A stretch of 29,364 nt of DNA from Anthropogastromicrobium sp052273485 (GTDB lineage: Bacteria; Bacillota; Clostridia; Lachnospirales; Lachnospiraceae), in assembly GCA_052273485.1 (NCBI GenBank), contig DAVZID010000041.1:1-29364 (forward strand), read 5' to 3'. Under the pieces are notes generated by a model. That model was not told the DNA's origin. It ran no database searches and saw nothing but the letters and a program-made list of their open reading frames with translations. Of this stretch, positions 21,866 to 29,364 are shown in pieces (the stretch's first letter is position 1; every line of letters begins with the position of its first letter). The translations under genes were made by a program, and so were the position numbers.

Positions 21866-23272
21866 GTGAAAACTTCATACAGATTATCGGAGACGGCTTT
21901 CCAGCTCGATGGAAAAATGCCGTTGAAGCAGGCGATCCCGCTTGGCTTACAGCATGTGTTAGCCATGTTTGTGGGAAACTTGACGCCGCTTCTGATCATT
22001 ACCGGTGCATGTGGAATCGCCGGTGGTGAGTTTGCAGATTTGCAGCTGCAGCTTTTGCAGAATGCGATGCTGGTAGCAGGAATCGTTACATTGGTTCAGC
22101 TGTTCTCCATCGGACCGGTCGGAGGTAAGGTGCCGATCATCATGGGTACATCATCTGGTTTCATCGGTGTATTCAACTCGGTTGCTGCAACGATGGGCGG
22201 AGGTGTGCTTGCCTATGGTGCCATCATGGGTGCGTCGATTATCGGCGGTTTGTTTGAAACGGTGCTTGGTTTGTTCTTAAAGCCACTGCGTAAGTTTTTC
22301 CCACCAGTTGTCACTGGTACAGTCGTTATGTCCATCGGTCTTAGCCTGATTTCTGTTGGTATCAACTCCTTTGGTGGCGGTAATACCGCAAAGGATTTCG
22401 GTTCCATGGAAAACTTGCTTTTGGCAGTTTTTGTTCTGGTCATGATTCTTGTTTTCAAGCATGCATCAAAGGGCTTTGCAAGTTCTTCTTCCATTCTGCT
22501 TGGAATCCTGTGTGGTTATGCAGCAGCATTCATCATGGGCTTTGTGCTTCCGACTACAGGTGTTACTGCAGATGGCGCAGAGTACACCAAGTCATGGGTA
22601 CTGAACTGGCAGAAGGTAGCAGATGCATCCTGGTTTGCGATTCCGACATTGATGCCGGTAAAACCAGTATTTGATTTAAGAGCAATTCTTCCGGTGCTGA
22701 TCATGTTCGTCGTAACCGCAGTAGAGACGGTTGGTGATATCTCTGGTGTTATGGAGGGTGGTCTTGATCGTGAGGCTACCGATACCGAGCTGTCTGGTGG
22801 TGTTATGTGTGATGGACTTGGTTCTTCTTTTGCAGCATTGTTTGGTGTTCTTCCAAATACCTCCTTCTCACAGAACGTTGGTCTGGTTAGCATGACAAAG
22901 ATTGTAAACCGTTTTGCACTTTCCACTGGAGCAATCTTCTTAATCCTGTGTGGTCTATGTCCAAAGCTTGGTGCGATCATCTCCATCATGCCGCAGTCCG
23001 TTCTGGGCGGTGCAGCCGTTATGATGTTCTCCTCTATCGTAATCAGCGGTATTCAGCTGATCACAAAGGAGCCACTTACATCTCGTAACCTCTCCATCGT
23101 TTCCGTTGCACTTGGCGTTGGCTACGGTATGGGTGCAAACTCTAGTATTCTGGCACATACACCGCAGGCTGTTCAGCTGATCTTTGGTGGTTCTGGAATC
23201 GTTCCGGCAGCACTTGTTGCAATTCTGTTAAACATTCTTCTTCCAAAGGAAAAGAAAGAGGAAGCAAAATAA
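21866..23272 (+). CDS. Nucleobase:cation symporter-2, xanthine/urate permease type
   Basis: A 468-residue NCS2/NAT transporter with about 14 hydrophobic segments. The QH motif Q29-H30 (LGLQHVLAMFVGNLTP) in the first helix and the signature PNTSFSQNVGLVSMTKIVNR mark the bacterial xanthine/urate branch (PbuX, PucJ/K), not the uracil branch. VVTAVETVGDISGVME holds the conserved Glu of helix 8. It begins with GTG, preceded by GGGAGG. Its neighbours, a MocA-like protein and a molybdenum hydroxylase, suggest it imports the purine oxidised by that enzyme. Confidence 0.88.
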   Translation: MKTSYRLSETAFQLDGKMPLKQAIPLGLQHVLAMFVGNLTPLLIITGACGIAGGEFADLQLQLLQNAMLVAGIVTLVQLFSIGPVGGKVPIIMGTSSGFIGVFNSVAATMGGGVLAYGAIMGASIIGGLFETVLGLFLKPLRKFFPPVVTGTVVMSIGLSLISVGINSFGGGNTAKDFGSMENLLLAVFVLVMILVFKHASKGFASSSSILLGILCGYAAAFIMGFVLPTTGVTADGAEYTKSWVLNWQKVADASWFAIPTLMPVKPVFDLRAILPVLIMFVVTAVETVGDISGVMEGGLDREATDTELSGGVMCDGLGSSFAALFGVLPNTSFSQNVGLVSMTKIVNRFALSTGAIFLILCGLCPKLGAIISIMPQSVLGGAAVMMFSSIVISGIQLITKEPLTSRNLSIVSVALGVGYGMGANSSILAHTPQAVQLIFGGSGIVPAALVAILLNILLPKEKKEEAK

Positions 23273-23288
23273 GATGGGGAAGAGAACG

Positions 23289-23924
23289 CTATTGTTTAAA
23301 ATGGCGTTGAAGATCTTCTAAAAAGGTCAGATCTTCAGGTGTATCCACATCTTTTAGTTCATATGGATCCCGGACGGGTAAGAGATGTACCCGTTCGGGG
23401 TATTTTTTTGCGACAAAGCCACCACCTTTTTTTTCCGGCAAGGTCAATAGTTCCCAAAATGCCCAGCGTGGAAATAGCACAGGAGCGCCGGGGACACCAT
23501 TAAAGGCAGGACGAACAATTGTACATTTGTCAGAGGCAAATGTCTGAATAAGACGTTCAATTGTCTCGCGGCGAAGGAGCGGCTGGTCCCCTGGGCAAAA
23601 AAGACACCCGTCAATGTCACCTGCGGCAGTTATGGCAGACAGCCCAAGGCGAACCGTGTCGCTTCGATAAGGGCGATCGTGTAAAAAAACTTCAATGTTT
23701 CGCGCACGACAAAGCGCCGAAACGTCTGTATGGCGCGTCACAACAATGCGGTGGGAAAAATAGCCTTCTGTGACAGCAAGGGCGCGGCACAGCAACGGTT
23801 CTTTGTTAAAATCAGCCAGTAGCTTATTGCCGCCGAAGCGCTGTCCAAGGCCAGAGGCCATGATGACGCAGCCAAGGTTGGCGGAAGAGGCAATTGTACT
23901 TGAAATATGTGTATTTGCTTGCAT
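23289..23924 (-). CDS. mocA: MocA-like molybdenum cofactor cytidylyltransferase
   Basis: A 211-residue nucleotidyltransferase. The nucleotide-binding loop is MASGLGQRFGGNKLL (22-36), CPGDQPLL carries the metal-binding Asp, then GVPGAPVLFP and KDVDTPEDL near the C terminus. This pattern is of MocA (CTP plus molybdopterin to the cytosine dinucleotide cofactor) used by xanthine dehydrogenase-family enzymes, encoded divergently next door. The ATG follows GGAGA. It ends 16 bases from the convergent permease gene, with no terminator between. It has its own promoter about 145 bases upstream and a foldable leader. Confidence 0.82.
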   Translation of the reverse strand: MQANTHISSTIASSANLGCVIMASGLGQRFGGNKLLADFNKEPLLCRALAVTEGYFSHRIVVTRHTDVSALCRARNIEVFLHDRPYRSDTVRLGLSAITAAGDIDGCLFCPGDQPLLRRETIERLIQTFASDKCTIVRPAFNGVPGAPVLFPRWAFWELLTLPEKKGGGFVAKKYPERVHLLPVRDPYELKDVDTPEDLTFLEDLQRHFKQ

Positions 23925-23961
23925 AGTAGTTTCTCCATGGATAATAAATATGTTGTTGCCA

Positions 23962-24039
23962 GTTCACGGGGTGTAACCGAAATTAGCGGTGAGACAAAAC
24001 AATCGTCGAACCGCGTTCGTAGATAAGAAGCCCGTGAAC
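23962..24039 (-). other. Three-way-junction-like fold in the mocA leader
   Basis: GTTCACGGG (23962-23970) and CCCGTGAAC (24031-24039) are a perfect 9-bp outer stem. Within it are two hairpins: ACCG/CGGT (23976-23990, 7-base loop) and CGAAC/GTTCG (24007-24019, 3-base loop). The whole lies inside the predicted untranslated leader of mocA and has the outline of a small riboswitch-like domain. I recognise no known class; purine and Moco riboswitch signatures are not seen. Confidence 0.45.
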
Positions 24040-24073
24040 AGTAAAGTAACATCATTTTCATTTTTCTACAGCA

Positions 24074-24102
24074 AGTATAGCAAATCTCCTTTTCAAAATC
24101 AA
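24074..24102 (-). promoter_or_regulatory. mocA promoter
   Basis: On the minus strand TTGATT (24102-24097), a 17-base spacer and TATACT (24079-24074). It overlaps the -35 region of the oppositely directed xdh promoter, so one bound regulator could control both. Confidence 0.65.
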
Positions 24103-24118
24103 ATCGGACTGATATAAT
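24090..24118 (+). promoter_or_regulatory. xdh operon promoter
   Basis: TTTTCA (24090-24095), 17 bases and a consensus TATAAT (24113-24118). The -35 box is weak and lies inside the spacer of the mocA promoter. Confidence 0.6.
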
Positions 24119-24179
24119 AAAGAAGATAAACAATGAGAAACGACAAAACCTGACACAAATAAGCAAAGGGAGCAGAAGG

Positions 24180-24968
24180 ATGATAACAATACAAAAATAT
24201 GTAAAGGCACAGAGCCTTGAGGAGGCATGGAAGCTCAATCAGGGAAAGAAAAACCGAATCCTTGGCGGTATGCTGTGGATGAGACTTGGAAACGGAAGCG
24301 TAAATACCGCGATTGATCTGTGTGATCTGGGTTTGAATGCCATTGAGGAAACCGATGAGGAGTTTTCCATCGGTGCAAGAGTAACGCTTCGTGAGATTGA
24401 GCAGCATGAGGGATTGAATGCCTACACAAAGAATGCAGTAAAAGATGCGGTAAAGGATATTGTTGGCGTGCAGTTTCGCAACATGGCAACGGTCGGCGGC
24501 AGCATCTGGGGACGCTTTGGCTTTTCTGATGTGCTGACAGTCTTCTTAGCACTGGATAGCTACGTGGAATTGTATAAAGGCGGAATTGTGCCGCTTTCTG
24601 AGTTTGTCACGATGAAGATGGATAACGATATTTTACTTCGCGTCATTGTAAAGAAAACTGCCTGTCAGATCGCTTATATGGCAGTTCGAAACCAGCGAAC
24701 GGATTTTCCAGTGCTGACCTGCTGTGTATCAAAGCTTGACGGAAGTTATCGCGCAGTCATCGGTGCACGTCCGGCGCGCGCAAAGCTTGTTCTTGATGAA
24801 ACGAACAGTTTGGCAAATGGCATTACAGAGGAGAGTGTGGCTGCATTTGCATCCTATGTCGCAGAAAATGCACCGACCGACAGCAACCTGCGTGGCAGCA
24901 GTGCATATCGCACCCATCTGAGTAAGGTGCTTGTAAAGCGCTGCCTTGCACAGCTGAATCAGCAGTGA
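24180..24968 (+). CDS. xdhB: Molybdenum hydroxylase FAD subunit (XdhB type)
   Basis: A 262-residue FAD-binding subunit of the xanthine dehydrogenase family. The first FAD loop reads ILGGMLWMRLG (27-37), which departs from the usual AGGTDL form, and the second is ATVGGSIWGRFGFSDV (103-118). The C-terminal third (RPARAKLVLDETN, RGSSAYRTHL-KVLVKR) is the CO-dehydrogenase flavoprotein C domain. It passes electrons from the Fe-S subunit to NAD+ or another acceptor. GGGAG precedes the ATG; xdhC follows 18 bases later. The atypical first loop suggests a less common subgroup; substrate specificity lies in the large subunit. Confidence 0.86.
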   Translation: MITIQKYVKAQSLEEAWKLNQGKKNRILGGMLWMRLGNGSVNTAIDLCDLGLNAIEETDEEFSIGARVTLREIEQHEGLNAYTKNAVKDAVKDIVGVQFRNMATVGGSIWGRFGFSDVLTVFLALDSYVELYKGGIVPLSEFVTMKMDNDILLRVIVKKTACQIAYMAVRNQRTDFPVLTCCVSKLDGSYRAVIGARPARAKLVLDETNSLANGITEESVAAFASYVAENAPTDSNLRGSSAYRTHLSKVLVKRCLAQLNQQ

Positions 24969-24986
24969 GAAAAGAAAGGGAACAGA

Positions 24987-25463
24987 ATGGAAATTAAGGT
25001 CAAACTAAATGGAAAAAATGTAATAGGCAATGTGGATGCGGATACGGTGCTGCTTGACTGGCTTCGTGAGAAGGGCTGCTTAAGTGTAAAGCGTGGCTGC
25101 GATACGTCAAACTGTGGTCTGTGTACGGTGTTTTTTGATAAAAAGCCGATTCTTTCCTGCTCAGAGCTGGCAGTTAGAGCGGATGGTCACGAGATTCAGA
25201 CACTCGAGGGCTTACAGGCTGAGGCACAGGAGTTTATTGGATTTATCGCAGATCAGGGAGCAGACCAGTGTGGATTTTGCAATCCAGGTTTTGTGATGAA
25301 TACGATTGCACTTCTTCGTGAAAATCCAGATCCGACAGACGATGAGATTCGTGCATTTCTTGCCGGAAATCTGTGCCGCTGCTCTGGCTATGAGGGACAG
25401 CTTCGCGGAATCCGAAACTTCCTTAACAGCCGCAAGGCAGCCTGTCAGGAAGAAACAAGGTAA
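24987..25463 (+). CDS. xdhC: Molybdenum hydroxylase 2Fe-2S subunit (XdhC type)
   Basis: A 158-residue iron-sulfur subunit. The plant-ferredoxin cluster uses C38, C43, C46 and C58 (CDTSNCGLC then LSC). The second cluster, in the four-helix domain, uses C95, C98, C130 and C132 (QCGFCNPGFVM and NLCRCSGY). All eight ligands are present and the length is normal. AAAGGG lies before the ATG. It transfers electrons from the molybdenum site to the FAD subunit. Confidence 0.93.
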   Translation: MEIKVKLNGKNVIGNVDADTVLLDWLREKGCLSVKRGCDTSNCGLCTVFFDKKPILSCSELAVRADGHEIQTLEGLQAEAQEFIGFIADQGADQCGFCNPGFVMNTIALLRENPDPTDDEIRAFLAGNLCRCSGYEGQLRGIRNFLNSRKAACQEETR

Positions 25464-25524
25464 GCGACCGCGGAAAATAGATCGTAGAAAAAAATAGACG
25501 CTGATAACTAGGCAATCAGATAAC

Positions 25525-25554
25525 TTGTTAACGAGATGATAATCAAATGATAAT
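25525..25554 (+). promoter_or_regulatory. Possible internal promoter before xdhA
   Basis: The 117-base gap between xdhC and xdhA is long for an operon and AT-rich. TTGTTA (25525-25530), 18 bases and GATAAT (25549-25554) could form an internal promoter. The evidence is only the two boxes. Confidence 0.3.
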
Positions 25555-25580
25555 TAGAAAAAATAAGGATAAACAAAACT

Positions 25581-27872
25581 ATGAAGCAGACAGAATATAA
25601 ATCAATCAATAAATCCGTCCGGAAAAAGGACGCCATGCAGCTGCTCACCGGAAAGCCTGTTTATACCGACGATGTGACACCAAAAGATGCGCTGGTCGTT
25701 AAAATTCTGCGCTCTCCTCACGCAAATGCAATCGTGCAGGAGATCAACACAAAGGCAGCAAAGCTTGTTCCGGGTGTGGTCGATGTGTATACATGGGAGG
25801 ATGTGCCCAATCATCGTTTTGCCATTGCAGGACAGACTTACCCAGAGCCATCCCCGTACGACCGTCTGATTTTAGATCGTCACGTGCGTTTTTCAGGCGA
25901 TGCGGTGGCAATTATTGCAGCGGAAAACGAAAAAGCTGCGCTCAAGGCAATGAAGTTAATTAAGGTTAAGTACGAGGTGCTCGAGCCGGTTCTTGATTTC
26001 CATACGGCAAAGGATAATCCAGTTCTTGTTCACCCGGAGGAGGACTGGTTTCCACCGTGTCCGGTCGGGGGCGACAATAAGCGAAATCTGGTAGCGAGCG
26101 GTGCCGAATCAAACGGTGATGTCGATGGAATTATGGCAGACTGTGATATCACGATTGATCACACGTATCATATGAAGGCGTATAATCAGGCCATGATGGA
26201 GCCATTTATCTGCTATACGACACTCGATCGCTATGGAAGGCTTCATGTCATTTCATCGACACAGATCGTATTCCATACGCGCCGTATTCTCTCGAATGCA
26301 CTTGGCATTCCAAAGAGCCGCATCCGTGTCGAAAAGCCGCGTATCGGCGGTGGCTTTGGTGCAAAGCAGACAGCAGTCTGCGAGGTATATCCAGCCTTTG
26401 TCACAATGAAGACGGGTCGCCCAGCAAAGATCAATTACACAAGAACAGAGGCACAGATCGCAGGTTCACCGCGCCATGAGATGGAGGTGCGAGTGCATCT
26501 TGGTGCCAGCAAGGAAGGAAAGATCCGTGTACTCGATTTGTATACATTATCCAACTCTGGCGCGTATGGCGAGCATGGCCCGACAACAGTTGGCCTGTCT
26601 GGTCACAAATCCATTCCACTGTATACCGGTTCACTAGAAGCATTCCGGTTTGGCTATGATGTCGTTTACACAAATCATCAGGCAGCAGGTGCATACCGCG
26701 GTTATGGTGCAACACAGGGAATCTTTGCGTTAGAGTCCGCTGTTAATGAGTTAGCAGATAAGCTTGGAATGGATCCGACCGTGCTTCGTGATAAAAACAT
26801 GGTGCGAGAGGGCATGGTAATGCCAGCTTACTACGGTGAGACCGCAAATGCCTGCGCACTTGACCGTTGTATGGAGCGTTGCAAAAAGATGTTCCACTGG
26901 GATGAAAAGTATCCAGTGCGCGATATGGGCAATGGCAAGGTGCGTGCCGCAGGTGTTGGTATGGCAATGCAGGGAAGCTGTATTTCAAACTTAGACGTTG
27001 GCTCTGCAACATTAAAGTTAAATGAGGACGGCGGCTACAATTTGCTTATAGGCGCTGCTGATATGGGTACTGGATGTGATACTATTCTTGCACAGATGGC
27101 AGCAGAATGCATGGACTGCAGCGTAGATGATATTGCAGTATTTGGAGCAGATACAGATGCTTCACCGTATGATTCTGGCTCATATGCATCATCAACTACT
27201 TATATCACAGGAAAGGCAGTAGAAAAGGCATGTGCTGAATTAAAGAAAAAGATCTGCGAGATTGCAGCACAGATGATGAACTGCGAAAAGGAAGATGTTG
27301 CATTTGAGAGCAGTCGCGTGCGCTGTATTTCAACTGGACAGACAGTGTCATTGTCAGAGATTGCCTATAAGACACAGCTGGCAAGCAACAGCAATGCAGA
27401 GGCAACAGCGTCTCATTTTTCACCTGTATCACCGCCGCCGTATATGGTTGGAATGGCAGAGATAGAACTCGATAAGCTGACAGGTGAGGTTAAGGTGCTT
27501 GACTTTATGGCTGTTGTGGACTGTGGTATTCCGATCAATCCGGCACTGGCAAGGATTCAGGCAGAGGGCGGAATTGTGCAGGGTATCGGTCATACTTTAA
27601 TGGAGAATGTCACCTACGATAAGTCTGGCCGTCCAATTGAGTCTACCTTTATGCAGTACAAGATTCCGACACGTCTTGATATGGGCAAGCTGAAGGTAGA
27701 ATTTGAACACAGCTATGAACCAACAGGACCGTTTGGTGCAAAGTCCATCGGTGAGATCGTTATTAACACACCGGCTCCGGCCATCGCCCATGCGATTTAC
27801 CGCGCAACTGGTGTATGGCACAGAGAGCTGCCGATCACTCCGGAAGCCATTGCAATGTCGATTGTGGAATAA
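25581..27872 (+). CDS. xdhA: Molybdenum hydroxylase catalytic subunit (xanthine dehydrogenase type)
   Basis: A 763-residue molybdopterin-binding subunit that would hydroxylate a purine such as hypoxanthine or xanthine. Key family sites are GGGFGAKQ (256-263), E207 in MMEPF (matching a substrate-binding Glu of bovine xanthine oxidase), R373 in AYRGYGATQ (matching the substrate-binding Arg) and the catalytic E725 in SIGEIVINTPAPAIAHAI. Presence of both Glu and Arg favours a purine over an aldehyde or CO. AAGGAT precedes the ATG. It ends the operon before a strong terminator. Nearby permease and MocA support the role; other aromatic heterocycles remain possible. Confidence 0.88.
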   Translation: MKQTEYKSINKSVRKKDAMQLLTGKPVYTDDVTPKDALVVKILRSPHANAIVQEINTKAAKLVPGVVDVYTWEDVPNHRFAIAGQTYPEPSPYDRLILDRHVRFSGDAVAIIAAENEKAALKAMKLIKVKYEVLEPVLDFHTAKDNPVLVHPEEDWFPPCPVGGDNKRNLVASGAESNGDVDGIMADCDITIDHTYHMKAYNQAMMEPFICYTTLDRYGRLHVISSTQIVFHTRRILSNALGIPKSRIRVEKPRIGGGFGAKQTAVCEVYPAFVTMKTGRPAKINYTRTEAQIAGSPRHEMEVRVHLGASKEGKIRVLDLYTLSNSGAYGEHGPTTVGLSGHKSIPLYTGSLEAFRFGYDVVYTNHQAAGAYRGYGATQGIFALESAVNELADKLGMDPTVLRDKNMVREGMVMPAYYGETANACALDRCMERCKKMFHWDEKYPVRDMGNGKVRAAGVGMAMQGSCISNLDVGSATLKLNEDGGYNLLIGAADMGTGCDTILAQMAAECMDCSVDDIAVFGADTDASPYDSGSYASSTTYITGKAVEKACAELKKKICEIAAQMMNCEKEDVAFESSRVRCISTGQTVSLSEIAYKTQLASNSNAEATASHFSPVSPPPYMVGMAEIELDKLTGEVKVLDFMAVVDCGIPINPALARIQAEGGIVQGIGHTLMENVTYDKSGRPIESTFMQYKIPTRLDMGKLKVEFEHSYEPTGPFGAKSIGEIVINTPAPAIAHAIYRATGVWHRELPITPEAIAMSIVE

Positions 27873-27895
27873 GTCAATAAATTAGAAAGATAATA

Positions 27896-27941
27896 AAACA
27901 GCCCCTGAGCGTTCAAGATAGATACGTTCAGGGGTTGTTTG
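27896..27941. terminator. Strong bidirectional terminator after xdhA
   Basis: ACAGCCCCTGAGCGT and ACGTTCAGGGGTTGT pair with one mismatch and one G-T wobble around a short loop, flanked by A- and T-rich ends. It separates the xdh operon from the convergent peptidase gene. Confidence 0.88.
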
Positions 27942-27974
27942 TGTCAATCGAATAATAAAACGATAATGGTGGAA

Positions 27975-29234
27975 TTAGTCTTTTGCATGGAAGGATGCGT
28001 CTAACTGATCTAAAAATTCCTGCGGAATTATCTGGCACAGAGGAAACTCGTCTTCGTTCGCCAGAAAATCGGCGACAGTACACAATAAAAGTGCGCTGCG
28101 GCGAAGCGACCATGCGGAGATTCGATCAATCGTGTCATACTCGGTATGCATGCCAAATCCGTCACGGTTTAATGTCATAGATGGGATGCGTTTCCATGCA
28201 AAAGTGTTGGAATCACTGCTCCAGACAGCAGAACGAGTAGTCATGCCAAGGCCGCATTTCTCAGCAAGTGCTTCAAATTGGCGGCAAATCGAAGGATCAC
28301 CAGTAATGCCCATAACAGTACCGCCGAGTGTCTGTCCGGCAAGATCAATATTCATGTTAAAGCGGTGATGTGGCAATTCATCCTCGTGAGCATTTACATA
28401 GGCGCGGCTTCCAAGAAGTCCCTTTTCCTCGCATCCAAACCAGATAAATTCCATCGTGCGGCGCGGCTTATGAGAACAAAACCAGTGAAACAACTCCATC
28501 ACAATTGCGCATCCAGACATGTTATCATAAGCGCCTGGTCCCTGTGGAACCGAGTCATAATGGGCAGTTACGGTTAAGATATCGTTATGCCGATCAGTAC
28601 CCTCAATGTGTGCGCAGATATTTTGAGAGGTGCGTGTTTCAAGTGTCTGGTTGCAGATCATGCGTACTCTGGATGCGCCCTTTTCCACAATCTCTGTTGC
28701 GTCCAGAAAATGAATGCATGTGCCAGGAAGGGCACCAAGATGATCAGACTGTCCAAGATTTTTTGCCGCAGGCAGCCGTTTCTTTCCCGTGTCGATTGGT
28801 GTACCAGAAAATGAGACAAAACCGAGTGCGCCAGCCTTTGTCAGTTTTTCAAGCATTGCACGACCGATATAGCCGTTTACCATCACGATTTTTCCAGCAG
28901 CTTGTTTCATGCTGATATCATCTGCATTTTCCAGATAGACAAAATCAGCCTCCAGTCCGTCCTCGCCAGTATTTGCACAAAAGCCAAAAGTGCAGGCCTC
29001 ATAAACCTTATGATAGGGTGCTGTTACCTCAAAAAAGGACGTTTTGATTTTTGGTACAAAAAAGGCAAAATTCTCCGTGCGAATCGGTGCGTCGCAGTTT
29101 TCTTTTTTTAATTCATGTAAGATTGTTTCAGCAGCCTTTCTTTCATTAGGTGTTCCGGCCTCCCTTATATAGTTAAATTGGGAGACAAAGTCAAACTGGC
29201 GCTCTCCGCTGATAAAATTGTCCATGTTTTTCAT
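27975..29234 (-). CDS. M28-family zinc metallopeptidase (aminopeptidase type) with PA-like insert
   Basis: A 419-residue M28 enzyme. Zinc ligands and catalytic residues are all there: H225 and D227 (TAHYDS), D237 (AYDNMSG), E269/E270 (FGCEEKGLLGSR), D297 (NIDLAG) and H363 (MHTEYDT). Residues 90-190 resemble a protease-associated insert (KIVMVNGYIGRAMLEKLTKAGALGFVSF). There is no signal peptide or membrane helix, so it is cytosolic and likely trims imported peptides. The ATG follows AGGAAAGGAACGG at a longish distance. It is convergent with the xdh operon and shares no evident role with it. Confidence 0.9.
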   Translation of the reverse strand: MKNMDNFISGERQFDFVSQFNYIREAGTPNERKAAETILHELKKENCDAPIRTENFAFFVPKIKTSFFEVTAPYHKVYEACTFGFCANTGEDGLEADFVYLENADDISMKQAAGKIVMVNGYIGRAMLEKLTKAGALGFVSFSGTPIDTGKKRLPAAKNLGQSDHLGALPGTCIHFLDATEIVEKGASRVRMICNQTLETRTSQNICAHIEGTDRHNDILTVTAHYDSVPQGPGAYDNMSGCAIVMELFHWFCSHKPRRTMEFIWFGCEEKGLLGSRAYVNAHEDELPHHRFNMNIDLAGQTLGGTVMGITGDPSICRQFEALAEKCGLGMTTRSAVWSSDSNTFAWKRIPSMTLNRDGFGMHTEYDTIDRISAWSLRRSALLLCTVADFLANEDEFPLCQIIPQEFLDQLDASFHAKD

Positions 29235-29322
29235 TTTAGTTCCGTTCCTTTCCTTTTATAAGGGCATCATGAAGTCTCCACGCCCATGCGGTGCATAGCT
29301 CCTATGGATGTGGTATCAAAAG

Positions 29323-29337
29323 CGGAGCTTCGCTCCG
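29323..29337. other. Small perfect hairpin near the right edge
   Basis: CGGAGC and GCTCCG flank TTC. It lies in the 130-base stretch after the peptidase start codon, which otherwise shows only a short CATAG/CTATG hairpin (from about 29293). It could be part of a terminator for a minus-strand gene beyond the window or an extragenic repeat. Confidence 0.4.
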
Positions 29338-29364
29338 AAAATACACACTAAAAGCTATGACCGA

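Noticed and set aside
1..29364. CRISPR array, tRNA/rRNA genes, prophage or intact transposase
   Set aside because: I looked for regular spacers, tRNA-like cloverleaf ends, rRNA blocks and transposase motifs and found none.

Overview
The window looks like a chromosomal segment from a gut-type Clostridia species, most like Lachnospiraceae. Gene families, strong AGGAGG ribosome sites, moderate GC with AT-rich spacers, and close matches to known Firmicutes proteins support this. I see no rRNA, tRNA, CRISPR array, prophage or intact insertion sequence.

Left part (1-8122): the tail of a probable histidine kinase, an RmlD-like sugar-nucleotide reductase with an internal His-rich repeat, and an N-terminally deleted aldo/keto reductase fused to a MerR/AdhR-type promoter. 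Next is the most striking block, a compact tannin/gallate locus: gallate decarboxylase lpdC (UbiD family), flavin prenyltransferase lpdB (UbiX family), lpdD, a convergent LysR regulator (TanR-like), an intracellular TanB-type tannase and a second alpha/beta esterase. Together they would hydrolyse galloyl esters and decarboxylate gallate to pyrogallol using prenylated FMN made by LpdB. No gallate transporter and no pyrogallol-processing enzyme is visible.

Middle left (8123-13889, all minus strand): GH31 alpha-glycosidase, a MerR regulator fused to a SAM methyltransferase, then rmlB and rmlD (dTDP-rhamnose branch; rmlA and rmlC absent). A MerR-type promoter with a 19-bp spacer filled by a perfect palindrome lies between the fusion gene and rmlB, inside a cluster of three REP-like repeats.

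Middle right (13890-19534, plus strand): a perfect 30-bp palindrome over a promoter, then translationally coupled pfkB-thrH and a YitT membrane protein; then eda and kdgK (lower Entner-Doudoroff/uronate branch), with codon use suggesting high expression; then a roughly 160-nt GC-rich structured element, a strong terminator and a small Cys-containing helical protein.

Right part (19535-29364): potassium uptake ktrB-ktrA; an NCS2 purine permease; convergent mocA-like cytidylyltransferase; divergent three-subunit molybdenum hydroxylase (xanthine dehydrogenase type); a strong terminator; and a cytosolic M28 metallopeptidase. Permease, MocA and hydroxylase form a purine-oxidation module. The mocA leader can fold as a three-way junction.

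All functional statements come from reading motifs and recalling families. No database search was run.
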